Origin: Nannobrachium achirus
Taxonomy: Eukaryota; Chordata; Actinopteri; Myctophiformes; Myctophidae
NCBI GenBank assembly: GCA_963921795.1
Contig: OY997639.1
Location: 46,856,169 to 46,920,168 of the forward strand
Direction: 5' to 3'
DNA: 64,000 bases
Shown here: positions 62,335-64,000 of the stretch, piece after piece
Layout of the letters: each line of letters begins with the position of its first letter
Numbering within the stretch: the first letter of the stretch is position 1
Position numbers and translations under genes: made by a program
The notes under the pieces: model-generated
The model's database searches: none
Told to the model about the DNA's origin: nothing
The model's input: the letters and a program-made list of their open reading frames with translations, nothing else

Positions 62335-63459
62335 TTGTCTCCACCAGCCGAAGGCATGGGGGAGAGTATGTTTTCCCCTTCGTCCGTCCGTGCGTCCGTG
62401 CGTCTGTGCGTCCTCGCAGTTTGTGTGCACCAAATCTCAGTCGCCGTTGGCCCGGGCACTACCAAAGCGAGCACACACATTCCCTGGATGCCAATCTAGA
62501 ACCTCTGCCCTAAATTTTTCAAATAGGCATTTTCTAGCGCCACCTAGTGGCAGATGTTTGCAAAACACATTTCTGTGCACTACTCTTACAGATTTTGTCC
62601 AAAAATCCTACAAATCGGTAGGCAGTATCTCGACAGTCATGTGATCGACACGGATCTGTCCATTTTTGCATATTCCATCCTGATTGGCTAAGATTGGCTT
62701 CCAAAATTCGTAGGATTGAGCCGTTTTGAACAAAATGCCTCAAATCCCAAACGCAAAGTGCAATTATCATGAAATTGCGCACACACGTTCCCACTAGGTC
62801 GAGGAAGAAATGCCACTTCAAATTTTTGAAATCAGCCTCATGGTGGCGCTATAACAGGCCAATTTGTGGTTTTACCTATAACTCCACCGATCAGTTTCAA
62901 ACTTTGTAGGCACACTCCCTAGAGGCTAAGGGTAAACCTTTGCCCTGCATTTCTCACATCAGCCTTTTATAGCGCCACCTTTGGGCCGACTTATGTAAAA
63001 CACATTTTTGAATATTACTCCTTGAGATTTTATCAAAAAATCACGCAAATCGGTACACAGTATCTCTATAGTCATGTGATCAAGTCCGATCCGTCTGATA
63101 TTTCATATTCCATCCTGATTGGCTAATATTGGCTTCCAAAGTTTGCAGGATTGCTCCGTTTTTGAACAAAATGCCTCAAATCATCAACGCAGCTTGCGAT
63201 TACCGTGAAATTTGCCACACATATTCCCACTAGGTCAAGGAACAAATGCTACCTTTTTCACATTGGCCTGTTATAGCGCCACCAGCAGGTAGACTTTAGC
63301 AAAACACATTTTTGGAACACAATGCTTCAAATCATGCATGCAGCGTCCGATTGCTATGAAAGATCTAAGGTGAAGAACATATGCCACCCTTTTTACATTG
63401 GCCTATTATACAGTAACACCACCAGGATGCACAGCCTGGTGGAGACCTGTGCTCGGAAG
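62335..63459 (-). mobile_element. 'tatagcgccacc' element inserted in copy 2 (~1.1 kb)
   Basis: Starts GTCTCCACCAGCCGAAGGC and ends GCCTGGTGGAGACCTGTGCT plus CGGAAG: inverted ends as in 48948-49386 but in the opposite orientation. Contains a CGTCCGTGCGTC array and several diverged monomers (TAGCGCCACCTAGTGGC, TATAGCGCCACCTTTGG, TATAGCGCCACCAGCAGG). Copy 1 at about 58662-58668 shows the uninterrupted site. A clear target duplication could not be defined. No coding frame. Confidence 0.8.
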
Positions 63460-63549
63460 TTTTAACTCTTTCTGTACACTTTTGTGGAAAGAAAATCTAC
63501 CCGATAAGATACCTGATCATCATGTTTTTCAGTTTTTTCTTTTTTCTTT

Positions 63550-63576
63550 GGGGGGGGGGGGGGGGGGGGGGGGGGA
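63550..63576. repeat. Poly-G run
   Basis: Run of about 26 G within copy 2. The corresponding site in copy 1 (near 58700) has only GGGG, so it expanded after duplication. Confidence 0.95.
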
Positions 63577-64000
63577 TCATGGCACCCCATCTTTAAATCT
63601 TTAAACCGCAACTCGAATCACACTTCCGTGAATTCCGTCCTGCTAGGCATCTTACTGGGAGTATAGTTTGTTGATTACTTTTGTTGCAGTAATGCTTCAA
63701 TTCTTCTTCTTTTTTCTTATAGGGGTTGAAAAGTGGGGATGCATAAGAATATATTCGGCCACCGAATATATTCAGACGAATAGTGCAAAAAAAAGCATAT
63801 TTGGCTTTTGGCCGAAAAGATTTTATGGACGAATAAATATTACTGAATATTACCGAATACTGAATACTACCGAATACTACTTTTATTTTATTTATTTATT
63901 TGTTCTATTTAATTTTTTACATTGATATTTCCTTATTATGCAGTAATTCAACTGTATGGCATGTTAATATTTTGAGTCTTTTAATACCAATTTACAACAC

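Larger units (their letters stand above)
59648..64000 (+). repeat. Tandem segmental duplication, copy 2 (runs off window)
   Basis: Matches 54115-59160 in order. The last bases of the window correspond to about 59160, so the copy is still continuing. Confidence 0.9.

Overview
This looks like a gene-poor stretch of a teleost fish genome. The reasons are the very dense CA/GT microsatellites, many small hAT-type elements with clean 8-bp target duplications, an L2-like LINE 3' end, tRNA-headed SINE fragments, and a tandem pair of single-coding-exon rhodopsin-family receptors of the kind that expand in teleosts. Nothing prokaryotic is present. The species cannot be named from sequence alone. One 200-base assembly gap lies at 31442-31641.

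From 1 to about 54.1 kb I find no gene I can support. Apart from unrecognised non-coding DNA this part is layered mobile and repetitive DNA: (i) a family of short, often near-perfect DNA palindromes, some sitting in small terminal-inverted-repeat elements (743-1008, 6680-6923, 13348-13505, 49668-49705 and about ten decayed copies); (ii) a repeat family carrying the 10-mer CCATATATGG, a perfect CArG/SRF-type site, twelve times in the window (about 10.2, 12.8, 16, 23.6 and 45.3 kb); (iii) hAT-like elements at 8095, 11504, 25120 and 51436; (iv) a tandem pair of LTR-like units (36851-40934), the first swollen by a 1.1-kb array of 14-bp repeats that is open in all forward frames and encodes no credible protein; (v) SINE, LINE and foldback pieces; (vi) about twenty long dinucleotide arrays.

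From about 54.1 kb to the window end there is a direct tandem duplication with a unit of roughly 5 kb. Each copy has a short non-coding 5' exon, an intron of about 150 bp, and one coding exon for a seven-helix receptor (54702-55532 and 60130-60966). Copy 1 carries a third, partial receptor fragment in its promoter/5' region (54228-54369) and a 2.15-kb transposon in its 3' flank (55708-57859, itself holding a hAT element). Copy 2 lacks both, so it shows the empty sites. Copy 2 instead carries a 1.1-kb insertion of a dispersed 'tatagcgccacc' repeat (62335-63459). The two receptors differ almost only in their extracellular halves, which suggests diverging ligand recognition with conserved intracellular coupling. 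Both lack several hallmark class A residues.

Layout: 1-10 kb sparse single-copy-like DNA with palindromes and microsatellites; 10-16 kb repeat-dense; 16-31 kb mixed; 31-36 kb AT-rich with long CA arrays; 37-41 kb LTR-like/minisatellite complex; 41-43 kb unique-looking DNA that may hold non-coding conserved elements; 43-53 kb repeat-dense; 54-64 kb receptor duplication.
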